In this document: positions 12,201-19,529 of the stretch, one piece after another
Position numbering within the stretch: position 1 is the first letter of the stretch
Layout of the letters: every line of letters starts with the position of its first letter
Origin: Cristatella mucedo
Taxonomy: Eukaryota; Bryozoa; Phylactolaemata; Cristatellidae
Direction: 5' to 3'
Assembly (NCBI GenBank): GCA_009760855.2
Contig: WPIO01000002.1
Coordinates: 13,254,501-13,318,500 of the forward strand
DNA: 64,000 nucleotides
Position numbers and translations under genes: made by a program
The notes under the pieces: model-generated
Seen by the model: only the letters and a program-made list of their open reading frames with translations
What the model was told of the DNA's origin: nothing
Database searches by the model: none

Positions 12201-15200
12201 TCCATGCTAGGCAGAGGATAGCGAGGTTCCATCAAGCAGCGGTTCGGCCCATCTTACCTTGTGCTGTTTCCATTAGCAGAATGCTCCCACATGTAGTCCA
12301 ATACCTCTTGGGTATTAGTCACAGCACCGTCGGTCAACAGGAATACCTACGTGGTAGAGGGTACATTCAGTTAATACACCCAACATCAGTGGCCGTGACC
12401 GGCAGTCATGTGGGCAAACATCACCAGTTCCCTATGCCAAAAATCTGGAATACTAGGCATCAGCATTTAATACGTGTAACCGCTGCACTACTACTGCGCT
12501 GTTCTGCCATGCCTCCAACCAAAGGAAGCAACCTACCTGTCTCGTCTGCTGACCAATCAGTGGCTGCTCGACTATGTACTTGAGCATGGGCAGAATCTCG
12601 GTGCCAAGGAGATCGGCACCCATCTTCATTTGCAAACGCAGTGCTTGCCTCACGTTATGCTGGTTATAAATCCGGCTGCGACTACAAGGTCAGTGCGCGA
12701 TCATGAAACTACGATAACTCAAAAAAAAGCACACGATCCTACTATAAATATTACTCTGCAAGACGACAAGACAATTTGCTTTACACCAATCACCCCCACC
12801 TGTCCCGGTTCTTAGTGAAGGCATACATTCGAGAACAGCAGGAGTTCGAATGCAACGTGCAGAAGCCTGACGGCACTGCTAAGGAATTTTTGTTAACTCT
12901 GTAGTCCCTTCATCTGGGAAGCAAACAAATTACATATTCTACAGTCGAGGCATATGTCTAATCAGTTCAATTAAACGGTCTCGGCCTGTCGAGCAAGGTA
13001 CCTGATCACTTGTGTATCCCAAATACAGCCAGCTGATGGAATGCAGCAGGCATCTTCCACAGCTGGGGCATACAAAGCTGAATTGCCTTGGGAAGCATGG
13101 CTTATCACACGGTTTCCGAATGATTCATCCCAAATGAATCCGTGTTAGACGCGAGACACAGTCACTCTTGGGAGGCTGTCAGGCACCACTGCAGCCCCAG
13201 ATATAGCAGCATAGCAGGCAACCTATGATACTCACGGGAACAGTGGATGAAAGGTTGATCCAAAGCTCACGACATTGAAATAGCATCCATGTGGTAAGCT
13301 CTTCAAGAAATAAAGCAGTGTCTCACGAGCATTCTGCATTTTGAAGCCTCTCATGCTGCCTGAAAAACATCAAGACATCGGCTTCAAATATGATATGCAC
13401 AGAATGAGATGATGAAGTCTCTGTAATCATTTCACAGCAACATTGGTGCTCCCACGTTCGATGGCTGTCAAACACACTCTCCCTGATTTCAACTCCACGC
13501 TCATATCACATCCGACAAGGAAACAGCAAAAAGCTCCTTCCCTAAACTAACCGCTAAAATAGTTGCCGATATTTAGATATACAATAGTCTAACGGTACCA
13601 CTAACGATAGCCCGGCGGGCTGAATACCGACGAATCTATTAACGGCAAGTATTACTGATAATGCATTATACCGCTGCCAATTGTCCAAGAGCTCTTACCA
13701 GATCGATCAATGGCAATGACATATTCTCCTTTGGAGCCACTTGACAGGGCCTTGCGAACACGATTGTAAAATGTAAATGCTGCAACTGGCCTTTGCATAA
13801 CGTAATAATCAGATGCTAAAAGAAAAGGAGTACAGATAAATGCAGTACAAGGTACAAGTACATGCTGACATTCACACGAGGCATTGCTATGGTTCTTATG
13901 GAATGAGCAACCAATAAGGAGTACAGTATTGAAACACAAGCAAGGATTGCTTTCTTTCACATTGAAAATAATGAATGATAACAAGGTTATCTGATGTAGC
14001 AGCGTCATTTGTATAACAACCGAATAGTCCTTACGGCTATCACCACTACTTGCAGTTGGCAATAAAGGATTGCCAACTGCTGGACTCAAACCCGCGAACT
14101 CGGTCGTGAAGAGCGAGCGCCTCACATCCCCTCGGCTAAGACTCAACGGCAAGCACCGAGTACTCTTGCCATGAACGAGTGGTCATTCTGTGGCAGGGTA
14201 CCAAGTAACAGTAGCAACTAATCATCAGAGTGGTCTTTATAATTACAGTAAAAAGAAGACTGTAATTAAATTTTACCTGCAAGCAGCAAACGAATTCTAA
14301 CTCGGAAGCTAGGCAGTGGCCAAATGGTTTGGACTGGCAGCCTAACTTAAGTGACCAAACATGGCAGACAAAGCTCTAACTTGGCATTTACTCTCAATAT
14401 TGTCGGACGTTCAGGATCATTTTGCCTATTTAGCCTACATTGAGCACAAGGAAATATTAGCACTGCTTTCTCACTCGCTAACCTTGTGAACAGGCACTGC
14501 ATGAATGCTGTATTCATTTGCAGCACGCGTTGGCTGCCACGCCTCGAACACTAGAGGAATCATGAGCAGCAAAATTGATCAACCACTCTGCGATCAGCTA
14601 GAACTAAAACAAAAAAGATTATGGACTGGTTTAGTCATGCCTGCCCTATGGTGACCTTCCAGTTACGTGCTTCAACAAACTTCTGCAAGCGGTTTGAAAA
14701 TACAGCCATAAAATGCTGCTAAAATGAGACATCAATCTACTGTCGTAATCAAGACCCAGACTTTATGAGCCAAATTCAAGGGTAGATGCAAGAAACATGA
14801 GTCCATATGTGGTAGAATGTACCTTGCTACAATGACACAGTATAAATACAGTACTTACCACCATTTAAACTGAATGGAGATTCAATGTGCACGTGTGGTA
14901 GATGCATATCTTTATAAGTAATGGTAAACTCAATGTCAGAAGCAATGTCATGCTGCTCAACCAGTGCAATCTACAAACACAGTATTAACGACTACTGACG
15001 ATGGCCACGGACATGTGCATAAAAGCAATCCATCAGCATCTCATATTTACTGGCCAACCAGCCTAGCTTACCCCCCTGCTAAGACAAGAGTTAAAATTAT
15101 AGTCTTACTAAGCAGACAAGAAGGATAGTGGCAATACCCTTAGCTACCCAATGTGAGTGCTGCTAATTGCACGAGCTGTTCCCAATAAATTCAACGAGGA

Positions 15201-17982
15201 AAAAGATCATCACGAGGACGCACGGTGGCAATTACTCATGGGGCGACCAAAAGGAGGCTATCGGAAAGACGCCACCGGAATGGGGCTACCAGAAGGAGTC
15301 TACAGGAAGAAGGCTACAGGAAGTGGGCTGCAGAGACCGCGCGCCATCCCGTGCAGCCGGTCAAGCAGAAGCAGCAGGCACCAAGGCAATGTGGCAGCAG
15401 TTCAGCGCATGCATAGTACTTTGGCTTGGTATCTCGAGCCTGCAATGTATTGCACTTGGAGCAGTTCCTTGCAGAAGATCTCGTCAATAAGGTAGGTACC
15501 CGCTATTGTCCCTCTTAGCTGACAGCCGATATTGGTCGTCGCACCAAACAGCTCACCGGAGGCAGCTACAGGTAAATCGAACCGAGCGGCAAAGCAGATG
15601 AGCAAACAGCTGCTAAGATTGCTGCCGGCAAAGCTGTACGATTGAGCTCTGCTGCAGCAGCAGTACTTACATGTACCAGAGGTGACTCATGCCTAGTAGA
15701 TACGAGTGGGCCTATACGAGTGGGCTTGCAAGGCAAACTCGCACATGCACACACAGACACACACACACACACAGACAAACAAACAAACACACACACACAC
15801 ACACACACACCAGGTTGGCAACCGTACACACCAATCAGTAATGTAATATCAAGATCACTACTGACATGTTCAGCAGGTCAAGTTCAATCTGTGAGAACCA
15901 TAAAAACTGCCCTAAAGTCCCTTGCATGCCTTTCTCCAGCACAAGTAGAGGGCTCCTCGGGATAATTAAACCAATAGGCAGCGGAAGAGCCATCCGTGGC
16001 AGCAGCTGCGTCACACAGGCAGCCACAGAGGAAGTGGAGAAGCTCGGACGCTCGGAAGGTACGGCAGAAAAAGAGCAGCAACGAGAGGTGGTGGAAGCCA
16101 TGGCAGCAGCGGAGGCAGCAACAGCTCATACTGCAGGCAAGCTCTCAGCACTATACGGTGGCAGCACGTACATCGTGCACGAGCGCACGCGAGTGCGTCC
16201 AAGACGTTCACATACCGGCGAAGTTCTTCTGGTAAGCGCGGGGCACAAAAGTTGGAAAAATGAATTTTGCTCTGCCGTCTTCGGCCACAGCGAGCTCTGT
16301 GGCATACTGGAACACAACAGTCGCTGTCTCCCTGGCGACAAGCAGTCCGGCACCGCAGCTGAACATTTCGGCCGAGTTCTCGTCGAAGCGCACTCGTCGC
16401 CGAGCGCGAGCATCTTCCTGCAATCGAGGGGTTAGCTCCGATTGTAAAATAATTCAGATTACAAAAGGAAAGATGTGGATGCAAGCTCGTACGCGCATAT
16501 AGTACATCAAATTATAGAACTGGTGACGTTGTGCAGGTGTACTGAGAGTGCACAAGAATCCCCAAAGCTCTCAGGAACATGCACCGGGTATAGATTTGAG
16601 CCTTGTCAAATGAGCCTCGTGCGATTGGCCAGTGGCCACTCTCTTGTTTTGTCAAGCACAGAAGTCGTCTTGGTAGCCTGTTTGATCAGGCGCCTGGGCT
16701 GTCTATCAGGGAGTGATGGTTTGAACACTGCTGCCAAGCACATCGCATTGTTTACAAATATCCTTCTGCAATGCTTTCAAGCCAAATAAACTCAGCCAAG
16801 ACCTATACATAGATGCTGGTCACGTCCCAACACATCAAAGATGAGCATTTGTTGACGTTGGGTGTACAGTAACGTGGCCACGTGCTGTCCGGTGTTGGCA
16901 TACATCTGACAGCAGTAAAGGCTCAGACAACCGACCGCAGCAAGCTCTATGCAGTACGAAGCTCGACAACTGGCAAAACTGACACGACGTTTCGTTCCAT
17001 AAGAGAAATATGACAATACTGACCACTTTCTTGGTTTAATACCTCAATAATACCATCAGCTTTACACCGTGCAAGACGAAAGCCACCGGCTTAACTCACG
17101 ATATACACCTATAGGCTATGTAAGCAGCAGGAAGTAGAGGCTAGCATCCCATCTGGTGGGACAAAATATCTCCGAACGATTGCTTGCCACAGCTCTCATG
17201 GTTGTAAATAGGATTTAGCCCCAGAGCAGCCGTGACCGTTGCAGAGCAACCTGATAGGATGGCTGATGGAGTCCCTTTTAAGGGCTGTTCGAGGAGCCCG
17301 AGCTCCTTCAGCTGTGCCAACATCTCTTTGCATAAATTCAAAAGTGCATAAGCAGGACTAAGGTAACGGCTGCTTTCGACTCGAGAGTGAAGCTTATCTA
17401 AGACTTAAGGAACTCACCTTCTCCCTACCTTCGAACATTTCTAATCGTGTACTCAACAAGGCACTGAGCTCCCGTCGAGTACAGGAGGAGGATGTTCAAT
17501 AGGTTTCCGGGGATGGATAGCGGCATGGGCAAGCACCGGAGCAGATCGAACAAGGTTCGGTGGTTCAGCACCTTGACGCAGCTGTCATCCAGAACAAACA
17601 CGTTATACGAGGGCAGGCCCAGCCTGGGCAGTGATCGGCACTCTTCGTTGGACATCCAGCAGCCCAGCTGTTCAGCTTAATGCAGCACGTTCGAAGGCAG
17701 CGTACGTCGCACAGGCTACTTCGGACGATTGCAGCAAGACGGCCAGCTGGTTAATAGCGCGTGCTAATTTTTCGCCTACCTCTCCCTTCTGAACGCACTT
17801 GCCGACAATTACTGTCTCCCGGGTGGCTGATTCGAATCGGTACACGGCACTCTTTCGATCCAACGCGAATATAAAGATGCAGTCTGCATCGTAGGCTTCG
17901 TTATTCCTGTACTGCACACGACAAGTAACGTCTGCCACGATGCCGTTCACTGCGACACACACGTCGATGTTCTCGACGGTAA
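3502..17982 (-). CDS. VWA5A-like gene (VIT + VWA domain protein), multi-exon, partial
   Basis: Known of the family: VWA5A-type proteins carry an N-terminal VIT domain (as in inter-alpha-trypsin inhibitor heavy chains) followed by a von Willebrand A domain. Human VWA5A is cytosolic and its biochemical role is poorly defined. Seen here, reading leftward: VIT exons at 17982-17780, 16417-16216, 16005-15899 and 15724-15671; a linker at 14970-14859; VWA exons at 13815-13699, 13359-13236, 12681-12537 and 12346-12258; then post-VWA exons at 5661-5500, 4857-4686, 3852-3656 and 3608-3502, plus a possible alternative exon at 4428-4256. Codon phases agree at every junction that can be tested. The metal site is complete: D-R-S-G-S is split across the 13699/13359 junction, T lies in L-L-G-T-E-I and D in L-L-T-D-G. 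Missing are the start exon, roughly 40-50 residues between 12258 and 5661, and the end. Family assignment is firm; exact gene limits are not. Confidence 0.85.
3656..3852 (-). CDS. VWA5A-like gene, C-terminal region exon
   Basis: Encodes A-S-A-M-F-T-R-Y-I-G-I-N-R-S-T-G-L-P-L, matching the S-S-F-T-A-F-I-A-I-N-K-E segment of VWA5A. Acceptor TTTTTCAG, donor TCT|GTAAGT; 65 whole codons, phase 1 to 0. Confidence 0.82.
3960..4250. repeat. TG-rich imperfect simple repeat
   Basis: Dominated by TGTG, GTGCG and ATGTGTG runs with interruptions. It lies in an intron of the VWA5A-like gene, next to the possible alternative exon at 4256. Confidence 0.7.
4256..4428 (-). CDS. VWA5A-like gene, possible alternative terminal exon or relic
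   Basis: After acceptor TTATAG this reads open in the phase left by the exon at 4686-4857. It encodes D-A-E-K-C-L followed by T-W-I-T-H-F-G-V-D-E-N and ends at a TAG (4256-4258). The same position in the protein is also served by the exon at 3656-3852, which enters in the same phase and has the comparable string M-F-T-R-Y-I-G-I-N-R-S. It could be an alternative end, a mutually exclusive exon, or a decaying duplicate. No donor that would carry it onward is obvious. Confidence 0.45.
4686..4857 (-). CDS. VWA5A-like gene, post-VWA exon
   Basis: Begins P-S-D-D-D-A-D-A-N, has a beta-sandwich-like middle, then V-P-L-H-R-L-A-I-K, matching N-L-T-I-H-R-L-A-A-K of VWA5A. Acceptor TTTTTAG joins in phase 0 to the previous exon. 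Donor AGAG|GTCAGA ends in phase 1. Confidence 0.85.
4995..5405 (-). mobile_element. LINE family B 3' fragment
   Basis: The reverse strand resembles the 3' end of the LINE B copy at 40790-42165. It includes an R-L-W-N-S-L-type coding end region, the 3' UTR string GTTGCATGAGATGAAGTC and a terminal GGAGATACATGACATTA-like tail. It is diverged and 5'-truncated, and lies about 95 bases from the exon ending at 5500. Confidence 0.7.
5500..5661 (-). CDS. VWA5A-like gene, post-VWA exon
   Basis: Fifty-four codons beginning V-L-S-A-L-R-S-A-M-Q-P. They match the A-L-R-T-L-K-R-S-L-Q-P region after the VWA domain of VWA5A and end T-V-Y-C-L-I-T-G-M. Acceptor TTTCAG, donor ATG|GTATGT, phase 0 on both sides. 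Confidence 0.85.
6185..6248. repeat. Compound TA/CA/TA microsatellite
   Basis: About 26 bases of alternating TA, then about 28 of CA, then about 16 of TA again. Confidence 0.95.
6350..6553 (+). mobile_element. LINE family B 3' end
   Basis: Matches the terminal region of LINE B: CTCACTACCTCAACTGCTCT, then GAGATGAAGTCTGTTGG, and a tail ending ACATTACAT. Severely 5'-truncated. Confidence 0.75.
6920..7175 (+). repeat. Two SINE-1 copies in tandem
   Basis: The first (about 6940-7080) has CTCTTCACGACCGTGGATTC, GGGCGATCCTTTATTGCCAA and AAATGAGACAGTTAAATC. The second (7080-7175) begins at GGTCGTGGGTTCAAATG and lacks the head. The first contains a short local duplication of GCTATACAAATG. Confidence 0.75.
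8166..9179 (-). mobile_element. LINE family A 3' fragment with internal insertion
   Basis: The reverse strand shows the LINE A C-terminal coding signature (L-T-F-R-S-L-H-S, then A-W-N-S-L-P-T-C-I-R-T-S) and the GCGCTTTATCAAGTGCATTA 3' end. Compared with the copy at 46217-48897 it carries about 180 extra bases at 8750-8930. 5'-truncated and interrupted by stops. LINE A resembles the CR1/L2 group of non-LTR elements. Confidence 0.85.
9376..9412. repeat. CAGT/TCAG tetranucleotide repeat
   Basis: Five to six adjacent CAGT units followed by a degenerate CAAGTCAGCTGGTCAGTC. Confidence 0.85.
9800..9950 (+). repeat. SINE-1 copy
   Basis: Has GGTAAGGTGCTTACTCTTCA, B-box-like GGTTCGAGTCC, the GTAGTGAAGGCCATTAAGGC core and the ATAAATGAAGCTGT tail. 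Weaker antisense SINE-like fragments lie at about 9250-9310 and 9720-9780. Confidence 0.75.
10695..10890 (-). repeat. SINE-1 copy, near full length
   Basis: Read on the reverse strand: head GTGAGCCGTGACGGC, then GGTAAGGCGGTCGC, B box GGGTTCGATTCC, body GATAGCCATAAAGGCTCTTC, tail AAAAGAGGCCGTTTAATCAG. One of the best copies for a consensus. Confidence 0.85.
12258..12346 (-). CDS. VWA5A-like gene, VWA domain exon
   Basis: Encodes V-F-L-L-T-D-G-A-V-T-N-T, the buried strand carrying the last MIDAS aspartate. Acceptor CACGTAG, donor AAG|GTAAGA, ends in phase 2. The next exon should carry the F-S-F-G-I-G strand. A V-L-G-I-G string occurs near 12160-12175 on the same strand, but the reading frame after it does not fit. 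Confidence 0.88.
12537..12681 (-). CDS. VWA5A-like gene, VWA domain exon
   Basis: Contains M-G-A-D-L-L-G-T-E-I-L, the conserved segment that supplies the MIDAS threonine, preceded by V-R-Q-A-L-R-L-Q. Acceptor TTGTAG and donor CAG|GTAGGT. Phase 2 at entry matches the previous exon. Confidence 0.92.
13236..13359 (-). CDS. VWA5A-like gene, VWA domain exon
   Basis: Completes the MIDAS (G-S-M-R-G) and runs through helix A into L-K-S-L-P-H-G-C-Y-F-N-V-V-S-F-G-S. This is nearly the same order as the vertebrate L-K-S-L-P-x-G-C-Y-F-N. Acceptor TTTCAG, donor CCC|GTGAGT, ends in phase 2. Confidence 0.92.
13699..13815 (-). CDS. VWA5A-like gene, VWA domain start with MIDAS motif
   Basis: The exon ends E-Y-V-I-A-I-D-R-S-G. 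This is the first beta strand of a VWA domain and the first part of the D-x-S-x-S metal-binding motif, completed by the next exon. Acceptor TTTTAG and donor CTG|GTAAGA are clear; 38 whole codons plus split codons at each end. Confidence 0.9.
14025..14150 (-). repeat. SINE-1 copy
   Basis: The reverse strand shows GAGCGCTCGCTCTTCACGAC-like head sequence, a degenerate B box and GTGATAGCCGTAAGGAC. It lies in the intron between the VWA5A-like exons at 14859 and 13815. The tail region is degraded. Confidence 0.75.
14859..14970 (-). CDS. VWA5A-like gene, VIT-VWA linker exon
   Basis: Encodes a stretch beginning I-A-L-V-E-Q-H-D-I-A-S-D and continuing I-E-F-T-I-T-Y-K-D, which aligns with the D-R-D-V-E-L-L-I-Y-Y segment just before the VWA domain of VWA5A. 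Acceptor TTGTAG and donor GGTG|GTAAGT are both good. Phase runs 0 to 1. Confidence 0.85.
15671..15724 (-). CDS. VWA5A-like gene, short exon ending the VIT domain
   Basis: Eighteen codons containing R-I-G-P-L-V-S-T-R-H-E-S, which fits the I-x-x-L-x-S-x-x-H signature at the end of VIT domains. The donor CAT|GTAAGT is strong and joins in phase 0 to the next exon. The acceptor (GCAAG) lies just beside a CA microsatellite and is less certain. Confidence 0.6.
15745..15811. repeat. CA microsatellite
   Basis: Imperfect CA/CAGACA tract. It directly precedes (in minus-strand order) the short VIT exon at 15671-15724 and replaces a normal pyrimidine tract. Confidence 0.9.
15899..16005 (-). CDS. VWA5A-like gene, probable VIT C-terminal exon
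   Basis: With acceptor GACGCAG and donor ATG|GTTCTC this gives 35 complete codons in the phase required by both neighbours. Its end, D-F-R-A-V-F-M, resembles the Y-T-L-S-M strand of VWA5A. Similarity is weak and the donor is not ideal, so the borders are tentative. Confidence 0.45.
16216..16417 (-). CDS. VWA5A-like gene, VIT domain exon
   Basis: This encodes the second half of the VIT domain, including the diagnostic strand E-M-F-S-C-G-A-G and the stretch V-V-F-Q-Y-A-T-E-L, then F-I-F-P-T-F-V-P-R. It is bounded by acceptor GATTGCAG and donor GCCG|GTATGT and ends in phase 1. About nine residues are missing between this and the preceding exon compared with human VWA5A. Either the loop is short or a tiny exon lies between 16418 and 17779. 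Confidence 0.85.
17780..17982 (-). CDS. VWA5A-like gene, VIT domain exon (first found)
   Basis: This exon encodes 67 complete codons beginning T-V-E-N-I-D-V and ending K-C-V-Q-K-G-E. It shows the VIT pattern of a hydrophobic strand, then V-Q-Y-R-N-N-E, then F-A-L-D-R-K-S-A-V-Y-R-F-E. The acceptor TTGTAG precedes it and the donor GAG|GTAGGC follows. It starts with two bases that complete a codon, so an upstream coding exon with the methionine must exist. I did not find it in the CpG-rich stretch to the right. Confidence 0.85.
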
Positions 17983-18284
17983 CTACAAGCAATGTAGCAG
18001 ACCGGTAGCGAGGCGCAGGTGGACTCCAACGTAGCAGCTGTCACGAAATCGTGTGTGGGTGAGCACGCAAGATCTGTAAGAGGTCAGTAGCGCGCTTTCG
18101 CTTCCCACCAAATGGCAAGGCGATCGGTGAGAAATTAGATCGGTACTATATCGCACTCGATAGTCTCCGAAAATCGATAGCTTCCAGCCACACGTCCCCG
18201 TACAGCCGAAAAAGAAGGTGCGAAAGCTCAGGATTTACTCTCTTCACGTCATTCGAGTCCTGTTTTCTGCGGCTGCCGATTCTG

Positions 18285-18520
18285 TCAATAGTCGCCCCTT
18301 CGTTCGGCCGGCTCGCGTGCGGCGGCATGGCTGCGGCGAGCGCGCGCGGCGGCGACGCAGCGAAAAAGGGCCGCTTACGCGCTCGGGCCAACGAAGTGTC
18401 GACCCCCGGAAGCGCGAGAAGCCGCCTGAGAGCCCGCTGGTGATTCGGTTCGTGCCACCCGCTACTGCAGACGCCCCGCGGTTACGAAAGACGCGGCAAG
18501 GACGGACGCGCTGAGCGCTC
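18285..18520. promoter_or_regulatory. CpG-dense block, candidate bidirectional promoter
   Basis: Unusually rich in CG dinucleotides (GCGAGCGCGCGCGGCGGCGA and neighbours), unlike the AT-leaning flanks. It sits between the most upstream exon found for the leftward VWA5A-like gene and the rightward RCBTB-like gene. Short open frames run both ways (for example ATG at 18327 on plus), but none can be tied to either gene. The promoter role is inference. Confidence 0.4.
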
Positions 18521-19063
18521 GGTCGATGGTTACCAGCGTGCGCCCACCTGGAGTCAGATCTTGAACGTCGGCACTTGATAACGCGGACTTCTGTATTCTC
18601 TTCGAAGAATACAATCCCCAGCGGTGCCTCATTTCCGGGCGGCGACCGCGAGTCTCAGTCAGCTAAATGGCACGACGCCAGGCACTGTCTTGTAAGCGCC
18701 GACCAACAGGGCGTGGCAGCCTGCCGACTCTGCCGGGATGCCATTCCTGCGACGCATACCTGCAGCGAGCCCAATACGATCGGTTTTATTCGTTGGCGTG
18801 CTGAATGGTGCCCTTGGGCTGTCACTTCTGACGGCCTGCGTGCGACGGCGGGCCCAATGCAAGTATTTGATTTAGCGTTCAGGCTGTATGTATAATGTTT
18901 CTGAACTTAAGAATTCCAATGTCGTATGGTGGGTGATACGGTCGTGCGCTTTGGTACCTTGAGCAGTTCGTTGGTTACGATATAGTAGTTAAATTGCTAA
19001 TAATACGCGAAGGTCTGTTAAGTGCATCATTTTTCTTATATATGTATATATAAAGGCGGATGC

Positions 19064-19388
19064 TGTTAAGGCCAGCAGCTAAGCCTACGGAAGTCGAGCT
19101 GGTCACACCGGCGGGTTGGGGGACGTCTGTTGTTTGACAGTGGCTCCGCCGGCGGCCGCTGTTCTTGTGGGAGTCTCACGGAGACACAGCGGGCGCACGG
19201 CGCGGTAAACGAGACTCTCCTTTATTACTCTCAACTGGCACGTATATGGGAGCCAGCCGTATACAGCCCAGTCAATCGCAGCAGACGACACGAAATATAA
19301 TCTGCATTAGTGGCCTGACGCTGCGCGACTTCAACGGCTTTGCTATTGGCCACAGGTGAGGCAAATATACATATATACATTAGTGTCA
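19064..19388 (-). mobile_element. Candidate solo LTR
   Basis: On the reverse strand it begins TGACACTAATG, contains a TATATATG string early, an AATAAA signal in GAGTAATAAAGGAGAG past the middle, a GC-rich 3' part, and ends CCTTAACA. This TG...CA layout fits an LTR. No clean target duplication and no gag-pol coding is seen. The right edge could instead lie near 19440. Confidence 0.35.
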
Positions 19389-19498
19389 GGCGCTTTTTCT
19401 GCTAATTACAATAGCAGGAGCCGCACAGGGGCGCACGACACGTCCAGTCGGGTTTGCGGTATACCTAGACTGACTGACTCCCGCTGACTCCTGTCACC

Positions 19499-19528
19499 CC
19501 CTCCAGCTCCTTTCCAGGAGCTGGAGGG
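19499..19528. other. Perfect 12-bp inverted repeat (hairpin)
   Basis: CCCTCCAGCTCC is followed after six bases by its exact complement GGAGCTGGAGGG. It is GC-rich and palindromic enough to form a strong stem. Function unknown. Confidence 0.9.
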
Positions 19529-19529
19529 T

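Noticed and set aside
13652-14152. 166-codon open frame on minus strand
   Set aside because: It is a read-through: the left part is the real VWA exon 13699-13815, the rest is intron and a SINE-1 copy.
15866-16484. 189- and 157-codon frames overlapping the VIT exon
   Set aside because: Shadows of the real minus-strand exon at 16216-16417 in a GC-rich patch.
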